Assembly (NCBI GenBank): GCA_009746045.1
Contig: RPFO01000213.1
Span: 6,342,812 to 6,406,811, forward strand
From: Mesostigma viride
Taxonomy: Eukaryota > Streptophyta > Mesostigmatophyceae > Mesostigmatales > Mesostigmataceae
DNA: 64,000 nucleotides
Direction: 5' to 3'
Below are positions 9,269 through 21,919 of the stretch, one piece after another (position 1 is the first letter of the stretch; each line of letters begins with the position of its first letter). The position numbers and the translations under genes were made by a program. The notes under the pieces were generated by a model that was not told the DNA's origin, searched no databases, and saw nothing but the letters and a program-made list of their open reading frames with translations.

Positions 9269-12200
9269 CACGCAAGGGGCGGCTGCACACACACGTACAC
9301 ACACCGAGCACGCAAGGAGCGACTGCACTCACATGTACACACACCATGCACGCAAGGGGCGGCTGCACACACACGTACACACACCATGCACGCAAGGGCC
9401 GGCATGCACACACACTTACACACACACCGCGCACGCAAGGGACGCCTGCACACACTGTCACGTACATCCACCGCGCACGCAAGGGGCGAGTGCACGCACA
9501 CTTACACACACACCGCGCACGCAAGGGACGCCTGCACACACACGTACATCCACCATGCACGCAAGGGCCGGCTGCACACACACGTACATCCACCGCGCAC
9601 GCAAGGGGCAACTGCACACACACGTACACACACCATGCACGCTTGGGGCGACGGCACTCACATGTACATACACCGCGCACGCAAGGGGCGGCTGCACACA
9701 CACGTACACACACCATGCACGCAAGGGCCGGCATGCACACACACGTACATACACCGCGCACGCAAGGGGCGGCTGCACACACACGTACACACACCATGCA
9801 CGCAAGGGGCGGCTGCACACACACGTACATCCACCGCGCACGCAAGGGCCGGCTGCACTCACATGTACATCCACCATGCACGCAAGGGCCGGCTGCACAC
9901 ACACGTACATCCATCGCGCACGCAAGGGGCAAGTGCACACACACGTACATCCACCGCGCACGCAAGGAGCGACTGCACTCACATGTACACACACCATGCA
10001 CGCAAGGGCCGGCTGCACACACACGTACATCCATCGCGCACGCAAGGGGCAAGTGCACACACACGTACATCCACCGCGCACGCAAGGGACGCCTGCACAC
10101 ACTGTCACGTACATCCACCGCGCACGCAAGGGGCGAGTGCACGCACACTTACACACACACCGCGCACGCAAGGGACGCCTGCACACACACGTACATCCAC
10201 CATGCACGCAAGGGCCGGCTGCACACACACGTACATCCACCGCGCACGCAAGGGGCAACTGCACACACACGTACACACACCATGCACGCTTGGGGCGACG
10301 GCACTCACATGTACATACACCGCGCACGCAAGGGGCGGCTGCACACACACGTACACACACCATGCACGCAAGGGCCGGCATGCACACACACGTACATACA
10401 CCGCGCACGCAAGGGGCGGCTGCACACACACGTACACACACCATGCACGCAAGGGGCGGCTGCACACACACGTACATCCACCGCGCACGCAAGGGCCGGC
10501 TGCACTCACATGTACATCCACCATGCACGCAAGGGCCGGCTGCACACACACGTACATCCATCGCGCACGCAAGGGGCAAGTGCACACACACGTACATCCA
10601 CCGCGCACGCAAGGAGCGACTGCACTCACATGTACACACACCATGCACGCAAGGGCCGGCTGCACACACACGTACATCCATCGCGCACGCAAGGGGCAAG
10701 TGCACACACACGTACATCCACCGCGCACGCAAGGGACGCCTGCACACACTGTCACGTACATCCACCGCGCACGCAAGGGGCGAGTGCACGCACACTTACA
10801 CACACACCGCGCACGCAAGGGACGCCTGCACACACACGTACATCCACCATGCACGCAAGGGCCGGCTGCACACACACGTACACACACCATGCACGCTTGG
10901 GGCAACTGCACACACACGTACACACACCATGCACGCTTGGGGCGACGGCACTCACATGTACATACACCGCGCACGCAAGGGGCGGCTGCACACACACGTA
11001 CACACACCATGCACGCAAGGGCCGGCATGCACACACACGTACATACACCGCGCACGCAAGGGGCGGCTGCACACACACGTACACACACCATGCACGCAAG
11101 GGGCGGCTGCACACACACGTACATCCACCGCGCACGCAAGGGCCGGCTGCACTCACATGTACATCCACCATGCACGCAAGGGCCGGCTGCACACACACGT
11201 ACATCCATCGCGCACGCAAGGGGCAAGTGCACACACATGTACATCCACCGCGCACGCAAGGAGCGACTGCACTCACATGTACACACACCATGCACGCAAG
11301 GGCCGGCTGCACACACACGTACATCCACCGCGCACGCAAGGGGCAAGTGCACACACACGTACATCCACCGCGCACGCAAGGGACGCCTGCACACACTGTC
11401 ACGTACATCCACCGCGCACGCAAGGGGCGAGTGCACGCACACTTACACACACACCGCGCACGCAAGGGACGCCTGCACACACACGTACATCCACCATGCA
11501 CGCAAGGGCCGGCTGCACACACACGTACATCCACCGCGCACGCAAGGGGCAACTGCACACACACGTACACACACCATGCACGCTTGGGGCGACGGCACTC
11601 ACATGTACATACACCGCGCACGCAAGGGGCGGCTGCACACACACGTACACACACCATGCACGCAAGGGCCGGCATGCACACACACGTACATACACCGCGC
11701 ACGCAAGGGGCGGCTGCACACACACGTACACACACCATGCACGCAAGGGGCGGCTGCACACACACGTACATCCACCGCGCACGCAAGGGCCGGCTGCACT
11801 CACATGTACATCCACCATGCACGCAAGGGCCGGCTGCACACACACGTACATCCATCGCGCACGCAAGGGGCAAGTGCACACACACGTACATCCACCGCGC
11901 ACGCAAGGAGCGACTGCACTCACATGTACACACACCATGCACGCAAGGGGCAACTGCACACACACGTACACACACCATGCACGCAAGGGCCGGCTGCACA
12001 CACACGTACATACACCACGCACGCAAGGGACGCCTGCACACACACGTACATACACCGCGCACGCAAGGGGCGGCTGCACACACATGTACATACACCATGC
12101 ACGCAAGGGGCCGGCTGCACTCACATGTACATACACCATGCACGTACATCCACCGCGCACGCAAGGGCCGGCTGCACGCACACTTACACACACACCGCGC

Positions 12201-13175
12201 ACGCAAGGGACGCCTGCACACACTGTCACGTACATCCACCGCGCACGCAAGGGGCAACTGCACACACACGTACACACACCATGCACGCTTGGGGCGACGG
12301 CACTCACATGTACATACACCACGCACGCAAGGGACGCCTGCACACACACGTACATCCACCGCGCACGCAAGGAGCGACTGCACTCACATGTACACACACC
12401 ATGCACGCAAGGGGCAACTGCACACACACGTACACACACCATGCACGCAAGGGCCGGCTGCACACACACGTACATACACCACGCACGCAAGGGACGCCTG
12501 CACACACACGTACATACACCGCGCACGCAAGGGGCGGCTGCACACACACGTACACACACCATGCACGCAAGGGGCAACTGCACACACACGTACACACACC
12601 ATGCACGCTTGGGGCAACTGCACACACACGTACATACACCACGCACGCAAGGGACGCCTGCACACACACGTACATCCACCGCGCACGCAAGGGGCGAGTG
12701 CACACACACGTACATCCACCGCGCACGCAAGGGGCGAGTGCACACACACGTACATACACCGCGCACGCAAGGAGCGACTGCACTCACATGTACATACACC
12801 GCGCACGCAAGGGGCAACTGCACACACACGTACACACACCATGCACGCAAGGGCTGGCATGCACACACACGTACACACACCATGCACGCAAGGGCCGGCA
12901 TGCACACACCCGTACACACACCATGCACGCAAGGAGCGACTGCACTCACATGTACATACACCATGCACGTACATCCACCGCGCACGCAAGGGCCGGCTGC
13001 ACGCACACTTACACACACACCGCGCACGCAAGGGACGCCTGCACACACTGTCACGTACATCCACCGCGCACGCAAGGGGCAACTGCACACACACGTACAC
13101 ACACCATGCACGCAAGGGCCGGCATGCACACACACGTACACACACCATGCACGCAAGGGCCGGCATGCACACACA
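9269..13175. repeat. 40-bp minisatellite array A with a 647-bp higher-order period
   Basis: The unit is CACGCAAGGGGCGGCTG, then CACACACACGTACACACACC, then ATG or GCG. Variants alter the core (GGGGCAACTG, GGAGCGACTG, GGGACGCCTG, GGGCCGGCATG, CTTGGGGCGACGG) and the spacer (CATCCA, CATACA, CACACA). A diagnostic CACTGTCACGTAC unit recurs at 9455, 10102, 10749 and 11396, a spacing of exactly 647 bp, showing homogenised higher-order repeats of about 16 units. The right third is less regular. Confidence 0.95.
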
Positions 13176-13640
13176 GTTAGAATGCGGTGGGATATATTGC
13201 TTGAGAACACTGAAAGCTTGGAGCAATGAATTGCTTGGTTCATTAGAAAATAGGTTTACCCTTTATCAACGTTCCTCTCACCGGCTGCGCCGCCAGTGAC
13301 CGTTGGGTGCAGACCGTTGGCCCGTGGCCACACGATGACAGGTAGCAGTCTAGTCACTGCATCGTGCGATCACAGATCAATGCACGCTGCAGTACGGTCC
13401 CTATCTAGGATACTCTAGTACCGTCCAATGACAGGACACTACGTATACTGGGTACTGACATCTGTCACGTACCTCAGTACCCAAAGTACCTATCTAGGGA
13501 AACGTATGCGACTCGACTAGCATTCCTATCTGCATAGCCCACGTGGTATTTATATTCACATACCAACGTAGGTTTACAAGGCTTATTCATACGTTGTATT
13601 CATAATGCCTTTGAGACTTAGTCTACAGCAAAGCATGGAG
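13176..13640. mobile_element. Unique ~465-bp insert in the minisatellite, possible MITE
   Basis: Non-repetitive sequence interrupting the array, beginning GTTAGAATGCGG and ending GGAGACTAAC, so the ends share a 5-bp inverted GTTAG/CTAAC. Both flanks are CACAC-type satellite sequence, which hides any target duplication. No coding capacity is evident. It may be a small non-autonomous transposon or a relic of the original locus. Confidence 0.35.
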
Positions 13641-16600
13641 ACTAACTCACACCCGTACACACACCATGCACGCAAGGAGCGACTGCACACACACGTACAT
13701 ACACCGCGCACGCAAGGGGCGGCTGCACACACACGTACACACACCATGCACGCAAGGGGCAACTGCACACACACGTACACACACCATGCACGCTTGGGGC
13801 GACGGCACTCACATGTACATACACCACGCACGCAAGGGACGCCTGCACACACACGTACATCCACCGCGCACGCAAGGGGCGAGTGCACACACACGTACAT
13901 CCACCGCGCACGCAAGGGGCCGGCTGCACTCACATGTACATACACCGCGCACGCAAGGGGCAACTGCACACACACGTACACACACCATGCACGCTTGGGG
14001 CGACGGCACTCACATGTACATACACCGCGCACGCAAGGGACGCCTGCACACACACGTACATACACCGCGCACGCAAGGGGCGGCTGCACACACACGTACA
14101 CACACCATGCACGCAAGGGGCAACTGCACACACACGTACACACACCATGCACGCTTGGGGCAACTGCACACACACGTACATACACCACGCACGCAAGGGA
14201 CGCCTGCACACACACGTACATCCACCGCGCACGCAAGGGGCGAGTGCACACACACGTACATCCACCGCGCACGCAAGGGGCGAGTGCACACACACGTACA
14301 TACACCGCGCACGCAAGGAGCGACTGCACTCACATGTACATACACCGCGCACGCAAGGGGCAACTGCACACACACGTACACACACCATGCACGCAAGGGC
14401 CGGCATGCACACACACGTACACACACCATGCACGCAAGGGCCGGCATGCACACACACGTACATCCACCGCGCACGCAAGGGGCAACTGCACACACACGTA
14501 CACACACCATGCACGCTTGGGGCGACGGCACTCACATGTACATACACCGCGCACGCAAGGGGCGGCTGCACACACACGTACACACACCATGCACGCAAGG
14601 GCCCGCATGCACACACACGTACATACACCGCGCACGCAAGGGGCGGCTGCACACACACGTACACACACCATGCACGCAAGGGGCGGCTGCACACACACGT
14701 ACATCCACCGCGCACGCAAGGGGCGGCTGCACACACACGTACACACACCATGCACGCAAGGGCCGGCTGCACACACACGTACACACACCATGCACGCTTG
14801 GGGCGACGGCACTCACATGTACATACACCGCGCACGCAAGGGGCGGCTGCACACACACGTACACACACCATGCACGCAAGGGGCGGCTGCACACACATGT
14901 ACATACACCATGCACGCAAGGGGCCGGCTGCACTCACATGTATACATACACCATGCACGCAAGGGGCGGCTGCACACACATGTACATACACCATGCACGC
15001 AAGGGGCGAGTGCACGCACACTTACACACACACCGCGCACGCAAGGGACGCCTGCACACACACGTACATCCACCATGCACGCAAGGGCCGGCTGCACACA
15101 CACGTACACACACCATGCACGCTTGGGGCGACGGCACTCACATGTACATACACCGCGCACGCAAGGGGCGGCTGCACACACACGTACACACACCATGCAC
15201 GCAAGGGGCGGCTGCACACACATGTACATACACCATGCACGCAAGGGGCCGGCTGCACTCACATGTACATACACCATGCACGCAAGGGGCGGCTGCACAC
15301 ACGTGTAAATACACCGCGCATGCAAGGGGCGGCTGCACACACACGTACACACACCGCGCACGCAAGGGGCGGCTGCACACACACGTACACACACCATGCA
15401 CGCAAGGGGCGGCTGCACACACATGTACATACACCATGCACGCAAGGGGCCGGCTGCACTCACATGTACATACACCATGCACGTACATCCACCGCGCACG
15501 CAAGGGCCGGCTGCACGCACACTTACACACACACCGCGCACGCAAGGGACGCCTGCACACACTGTCACGTACATCCACCGCGCACGCAAGGGGCAACTGC
15601 ACACACACGTACACACACCATGCACGCTTGGGGCGACGGCACTCACATGTACATACACCACGCACGCAAGGGACGCCTGCACACACACGTACATCCACCG
15701 CGCACGCAAGGAGCGACTGCACTCACATGTACACACACCATGCACGCAAGGGGCAACTGCACACACACGTACACACACCATGCACGCAAGGGCCGGCTGC
15801 ACACACACGTACATACACCACGCACGCAAGGGACGCCTGCACACACACGTACATACACCGCGCACGCAAGGGGCGGCTGCACACACACGTACACACACCA
15901 TGCACGCAAGGGGCAACTGCACACACACGTACACACACCATGCACGCTTGGGGCAACTGCACACACACGTACATACACCACGCACGCAAGGGACGCCTGC
16001 ACACACACGTACATCCACCGCGCACGCAAGGGGCGAGTGCACACACACGTACATCCACCGCGCACGCAAGGGGCGAGTGCACTCACATGTACATACACCG
16101 CGCACGCAAGGGGCAACTGCACACACACGTACACACACCATGCACGCAAGGGCCGGCATGCACACACACGTACACACACCATGCACGCAAGGGCCGGCAT
16201 GCACACACCCGTACACACACCATGCACGCAAGGAGCGACTGCACACACACGTACATACACCGCGCACGCAAGGGGCAAGTGCACACACACGTACACACAC
16301 CATGCACGCAAGGGGCAACTGCACACACACGTACACACACCATGCACGCTTGGGGCGACGGCACTCACATGTACATACACCACGCACGCAAGGGACGCCT
16401 GCACACACACGTACATCCACCGCGCACGCAAGGGGCGAGTGCACACACACGTACATCCACCGCGCACGCAAGGGGCGAGTGCACACACACGTACATCCAC
16501 CGCGCACGCAAGGGGCAACTGCACACACACGTACACACACCATGCACGCTTGGGGCGACGGCACTCACATGTACATACACCGCGCACGCAAGGGGCGGCT

Positions 16601-16942
16601 GCACACACACGTACACACACCATGCACGCAAGGGCCGGCATGCACACACACGTACATACACCGCGCACGCAAGGGGCGGCTGCACACACACGTACACACA
16701 CCATGCACGCAAGGGGCGGCTGCACACACACGTACATCCACCGCGCACGCAAGGGGCGGCTGCACACACACGTACACACACCATGCACGCAAGGGCCGGC
16801 TGCACACACACGTACACACACCATGCACGCTTGGGGCGACGGCACTCACATGTACATACACCGCGCACGCAAGGGGCGGCTGCACACACACGTACACACA
16901 CCATGCACGCAAGGGGCGGCTGCACACACATGTACATACACC
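13641..16942. repeat. 40-bp minisatellite array B
   Basis: The same family as array A with the same variant units, but without the regular 647-bp order. Long stretches match array D: 15138-15722 corresponds to 22926-23510, and 16190-16940 corresponds to about 21940-22700. Confidence 0.94.
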
Positions 16943-17491
16943 ATCCAATTGCTGCTTTAGTTCCATTGGAGTGAGGGGCTGCCAGAGAAACATATTTATT
17001 ACAAATGCGTGTTAGGCACACGTCCAAGCCATGAGCTAACCTAAGAATCTGCAGTTTCTAAGCTAACTAGGCCACACAACAAGGGCCGAAACATCATACC
17101 AGTCATAAGGACCTGGGCCAGTCAAGAGGACCTGGGCTTTGTAACATCCGTCTGGCAGCAAGGGTGGGTGGGTGGGAGCTGCAAAGAGGAGTGGTTGTTG
17201 CCCCGCCACAACCCTAAGTATCCACCGTCTACCTAGTCGTAGGTGGGGTGACGGACGCCAGCCCACTGACCAACAGGCCAGTGGCGCCGCGCCGTCCCCG
17301 GTCCACAGGACTGCCCCCGGTCCACAACACAAATTGGACCCGGTCCGCAGTACCGTCCCCGGTACCCCCCCCCCACAACACCGTACCCCCCCCCCTAGTA
17401 CTGGCTACCTAGTCAGAAATGTCTACTGCGGCCTCCCCTCCCCCTTTGAGACTTCCGCAGGTCATAGATAGAACGAGCGTGAGCTCACAAA
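16943..17491 (+). mobile_element. Composite element, left arm, short form (549 bp)
   Basis: Starts ATCCAATTGCTGC and ends GTGAGCTCACAAA. It shares its first ~207 bp and last ~315 bp with the long form. In place of the long form's ~943-bp interior it has 27 bp, including GGGTGGGTGGGTGGG. Joined head-to-tail to the long form without an extra base. It encodes nothing recognisable. The 3' end holds the perfect palindrome GTGAGCTCAC. Confidence 0.75.
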
Positions 17492-18959
17492 ATCCAATTG
17501 CTGCTTTAGTTCCATTGGAGTGAGGGGCTGCCAGAGAAACATATTTATTACAAATGCGTGTTAGGCACACGTCCAAGCCATGAGCTAACCTAAGAATCTG
17601 CAGTTTCTAAGCTAACTAGGCCACACAACAAGGGCCGAAACATCATACCAGTCATAAGGACCTGGGCCAGTCAAGAGGACCTGGGCTTTGTAACATCCCG
17701 CACCCACTACCTGGCCACTTGGCCGCAAGCTGTCGTATGGCCCAGACTTCACGTCGCCCCCCTTGTCCCCTGCCGCTACCAGTGCTTCATTAACCAGGCG
17801 GCAATACAAGGGGGAAGCCAAAAGTATCCCCGTAGGGACCCCCCACTGGGGGGGTTCTCACCCATGTGGGCACTGCCCTCGGCAGCCACCCCTGCAGGCT
17901 TCGGCAATTCTTTTTACACCTTTCTTCACAGGCATAGCACCCCCGGCACCCCAATGACGCAGCTGCGTCTGGGATCCGCTATCGCCCCGCCCTAACATCC
18001 TTCCCCTTCCCCGCTGTGCACCTCCGGTCCCAACAACTCGTCCCCGCTTAAATTACGCGGCAACGACCCCGCCATTCCGCCCTGGCCGCAGGCCGCTGCG
18101 CCTCACTTAATACGAAGAAATGTTAGGCCGTTTAGGATGCTGCCCCCCTGGCGCTGGGGCTGCAGCCCTCCCGCTCCTGCGCTGGCCTGGGGGCTCGATT
18201 CCCCCTTCTTCCCATGCTCGTATAGCGCGCTCATGCACTATTCTTGACGATATTCATTAGCCAGGCCCAGCGCACGTGATCCACAACGAAACTTGCCTGG
18301 GACGTAATTCCCCTCCGCCTGTAGCTGTTACCACCCGAGCACCACTATTGCCCCGCCATAGCTGTCCGATCAAGAGTCACTCCCGCGTCTATCCAGACCC
18401 CTCCCGCGAGCTCGGGGTGGCGAGTACAACGCCGGCGGGCAAAAATAAAACAATCTGGCACTGGCAGCTACCGCCCGCACTTCGAATGGCAGTTTCTTGG
18501 GGTGCTGCCGACCCCCGTCGCGCAGCCGTCATAACCCTAAATTTTCCAGGCCCCCGAATGATAATTCGGAGGCCGATAGCTGTGATTTACATTCGGCACC
18601 GCCATAGCAGTGCACACACGCCGTCAGTGGGCCGTCGACACAGCTGCAAAGAGGAGTGGTTGTTGCCCCGCCACAACCCTAAGTATCCACCGTCTACCTA
18701 GTCGTAGGTGGGGTGACGGACGCCAGCCCACTGACCAACAGGCCAGTGGCGCCGCGCCGTCCCCGGTCCACAGGACTGCCCCCGGTCCACAACACAAATT
18801 GGACCCGGTCCGCAGTACCGTCCCCGGTACCCCCCCCCCCCACAACACCGTACCCCCCCCCCCTAGTACTGGCTACCTAGTCAGAAATGTCTACTGCGGC
18901 CTCCCCTCCCCCTTTGAGACTTCCGCAGGTCATAGATAGAACGAGCGTGAGCTCACAAA
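17492..18959 (+). mobile_element. Composite element, left arm, long form (1468 bp)
   Basis: Same termini as the short form (ATCCAATTG and CTCACAAA) around a ~943-bp interior at 17699-18641. The interior is GC-rich, with only short open frames and no recognisable protein. Removing the whole left arm joins CATACACC to ATGCACGCAAGG and restores a perfect satellite unit, so insertion was precise and left no target duplication. Class unknown. A non-autonomous rolling-circle or recombinase-mobilised element would fit. Confidence 0.75.
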
Positions 18960-19909
18960 ATGCACGCAAGGGGCCGGCTGCACTCACATGTATACATACA
19001 CCATGCACGCAAGGGGCGGCTGCACACACATGTACATACACCATGCACGCAAGGGGCGAGTGCACGCACACTTACACACACACCGCGCACGCAAGGGACG
19101 CCTGCACACACACGTACATCCACCATGCACGCAAGGGCCGGCTGCACACACACGTACACACACCATGCACGCTTGGGGCGACGGCACTCACATGTACATA
19201 CACCGCGCACGCAAGGGGCGGCTGCACACACACGTACACACACCGTGCACGCAAGGGGCGGCTGCACACACATGTACATACACCATGCACGCAAGGGGCC
19301 GGCTGCACTCACATGTACATACACCATGCACGCAAGGGGCGGCTGCACACACGTGTAAATACACCGCGCATGCAAGGGGCGGCTGCACACACACGTACAT
19401 CCACCGCGCACGCAAGGAGCGACTGCACTCACATGTACACACACCATGCACGCAAGGGGCAACTGCACACACACGTACACACACCATGCATGCAAGGGCC
19501 GGCTGCACACACACGTACATACACCACGCACGCAAGGGACGCCTGCACACACACGTACATACACCGCGCACGCAAGGGGCGGCTGCACACACACGTACAC
19601 ACACCATGCACGCAAGGGGCAACTGCACACACACGTACACACACCATGCACGCTTGGGGCAACTGCACACACACGTACATACACCACGCACGCAAGGGAC
19701 GCCTGCACACACACGTACATCCACCGCGCACGCAAGGGGCGAGTGCACACACACGTACATCCACCGCGCACGCAAGGGGCGAGTGCACACACACGTACAT
19801 ACACCGCGCACGCAAGGAGCGACTGCACTCACATGTACATACACCGCGCACGCAAGGGGCAACTGCACACACACGTACACACACCATGCACGCAAGTGCC
19901 GGCATGCAC
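18960..19909. repeat. 40-bp minisatellite array C, between the mirrored elements
   Basis: About 950 bp of the same satellite, in the same orientation as arrays A, B and D even though the flanking elements face opposite ways. The segment 18984-19187 is identical in translation to 14934-15137, 22722-22925 and 28464-28667. Confidence 0.93.
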
Positions 19910-21370
19910 TTTGTGAGCTCACGCTCGTTCTATCTATGACCTGCGGAAGTCTCAAAGGGGGAGGGGAGGCCGCAGTAGACAGGTCTGACTAGGTAGCCAG
20001 TACTAGGGGGGGGGGTACGGTGTTGTGGGGGGGGGGTACCGGGGACGGTACTGTGGACCGGGTCCAATTTGTGTTGTGGACCGGGGGCAGTCCTGTGGAC
20101 CGGGGACGGCGCGGCGCCACTGGCCGGTTGGTCAGTGGGCTGGCGTCCGTCACCCCACCTACGACTAGGTAGACGGTGGATACTTAGGGTTGTGGCGGGG
20201 CAACAACCACTCCTCTTTGCAGCTGTGTCGACGGCCCACTGACGGCGTGTGTGCACTGCTATGGCGGTGCCGAATGTAAATCACAGCTACCGGCCTCCGA
20301 ATTATTATTCGGGGGCCTGTTTTATTTAAGGTTATGACGGCTGCGCGACGGGGGTCGGCAGCACCCCAATAACTTGCCGTTCGAAGTGCAGGCGGTAGCT
20401 GCCAGTGCCAGATTGTTTTATTTCTGCTGCGTTGTACTCGCCACCCCGGGCTCGCGGGAGGGGTCTGGATAGACGCGGGAGTGACTCTTGATCGGACAAC
20501 TAAAGCGGGGCAGTCGTGGTGCTAGGGTGGCAACAGCTACAGGCGGAGGGGGAATACGCCGCAGGCAAGTTCGTGGTGTATCGTATGTGCTGGGCCTGGC
20601 TAATGAATATCGTCAAGAATAGTGCATGAGCGCGCTATACGAGCATGGGAAGAAGGGGGAATCGAGCCCCCAGGCCAGCATAGGAGCGGGGTGGCTGCAG
20701 CCCCAGCGCCAGGGGGGGCAGCACCCTAAACAGCCTAACATTTCCTCGTGCCAAGTGAGGCGACAGCGGCCGGCGGCCAGCGCGGAATGGTGGGGTCGTT
20801 GCCGCGTAATTTAAGCGGGGACGAGTTGTTGGGACTGACGGTGCACAGCGGGGAAGGGGAAGGATGTTAGGGCGGGGCGATAGCGGATCCCAGACGCAGC
20901 TGCGTCATTGGGGTGCCGGGGGTGCTATGCCTGTGAAGAAAGGTGTACAAAGAATTGCCGAGCCTGCAGGGGTGGCTGCCGAGGGCAGTGCCCATATGGG
21001 TGAGAACCCCCCCGAGTGGGGGGTCCCTACGGGGATACTTTTGGCTTCCCCCTTGTATTGCCGCCTGGTTAATGAAGCACTGGTAGCGGCAGGGGACAAG
21101 GGGGGCGACGAGAAGTCTGGGCCATACGACAGCTTGCGGCCAAGTGGCCAGGTAGTGGGTGCGGGATGTTACAAAGCCCAGGTCCTCTTGACTGGCCCAG
21201 GTCCTTATGACTGGTATGATGTTTCGGCCCTTGTTGTGTGGCCTAGTTAGCTTAGAAACTGCAGATTCTTAGGTTAGCTAATGGCTTGGACGTGTGCCTA
21301 ACACGTATTTGTAATAAACATGTTTCTCTGGCAGCCCCTCACTCCAATGGAACTAAAGCAGCAATTGGAT
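19910..21370 (-). mobile_element. Composite element, right arm, long form (1461 bp)
   Basis: Reverse-complement copy of the long form at 17492-18959, starting TTTGTGAGCTCAC and ending CAATTGGAT. It differs from the left long form by scattered substitutions and a few indels. Several diagnostic variants, such as CCTGTCTACTGCGG versus AATGTCTACTGCGG, are shared with the short form in the same arm. Confidence 0.75.
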
Positions 21371-21919
21371 TTTGTGAGCTCACGCTCGTTCTATCTATGA
21401 CCTGCGGAAGTCTCAAAGGGGGAGGGGAGGCCGCAGTAGACAGGTCTGACTAGGTAGCCAGTACTAGGGGGGGGGGTACGGTGTTGTGGGGGGGGGGTAC
21501 CGGGGACGGTACTGTGGACCGGGTCCAATTTGTGTTGTGGACCGGGGGCAGTCCTGTGGACCGGGGACGGCGCGGCGCCACTGGCCGGTTGGTCAGTGGG
21601 CTGGCGTCCGTCACCCCACCTACGACTAGGTAGACGGTGGATACTTAGGGTTGTGGCGGGGCAACAACCACTCCTCTTTGCAGCTCCCACCCACCCACCC
21701 TTGCTGCCAGACGGATGTTACAAAGCCCAGGTCCTCTTGACTGGCCCAGGTCCTTATGACTGGTATGATGTTTCGGCCCTTGTTGTGTGGCCTAGTTAGC
21801 TTAGAAACTGCAGATTCTTAGGTTAGCTAATGGCTTGGACGTGTGCCTAACACGTATTTGTAATAAACATGTTTCTCTGGCAGCCCCTCACTCCAATGGA
21901 ACTAAAGCAGCAATTGGAT
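21371..21919 (-). mobile_element. Composite element, right arm, short form (549 bp)
   Basis: Reverse-complement short form of the same length as 16943-17491, joined directly to the long form. Excising 19910-21919 joins GCCGGCATGCAC to ACACACGTAC, restoring an intact satellite unit at a different point of the unit from the left arm. Confidence 0.75.

Noticed and set aside
9157-13299. Open frames of up to 1,380 codons, rich in Thr, His, Arg and Ala, on both strands of the satellite arrays
   Set aside because: They arise because the 40-bp unit has no stop in several phases. The period is not a multiple of three, so three units cycle through all frames and the same peptides appear in every frame and strand.
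16943-18959. Short and long forms as an LTR retrotransposon with a solo LTR
   Set aside because: The short form contains both ends of the long form and lacks only its interior, so it is a deletion derivative, not a terminal repeat. There is no TG...CA pair at identical termini, primer-binding site, polypurine tract or gag/pol frame.
16943-21919. Firm assignment of the composite element as a Helitron
   Set aside because: Zero target duplication and tandem joining fit, but the 3' end is CACAAA rather than CTRR, the palindrome has no loop, and no Rep/helicase is present. Left as unclassified.
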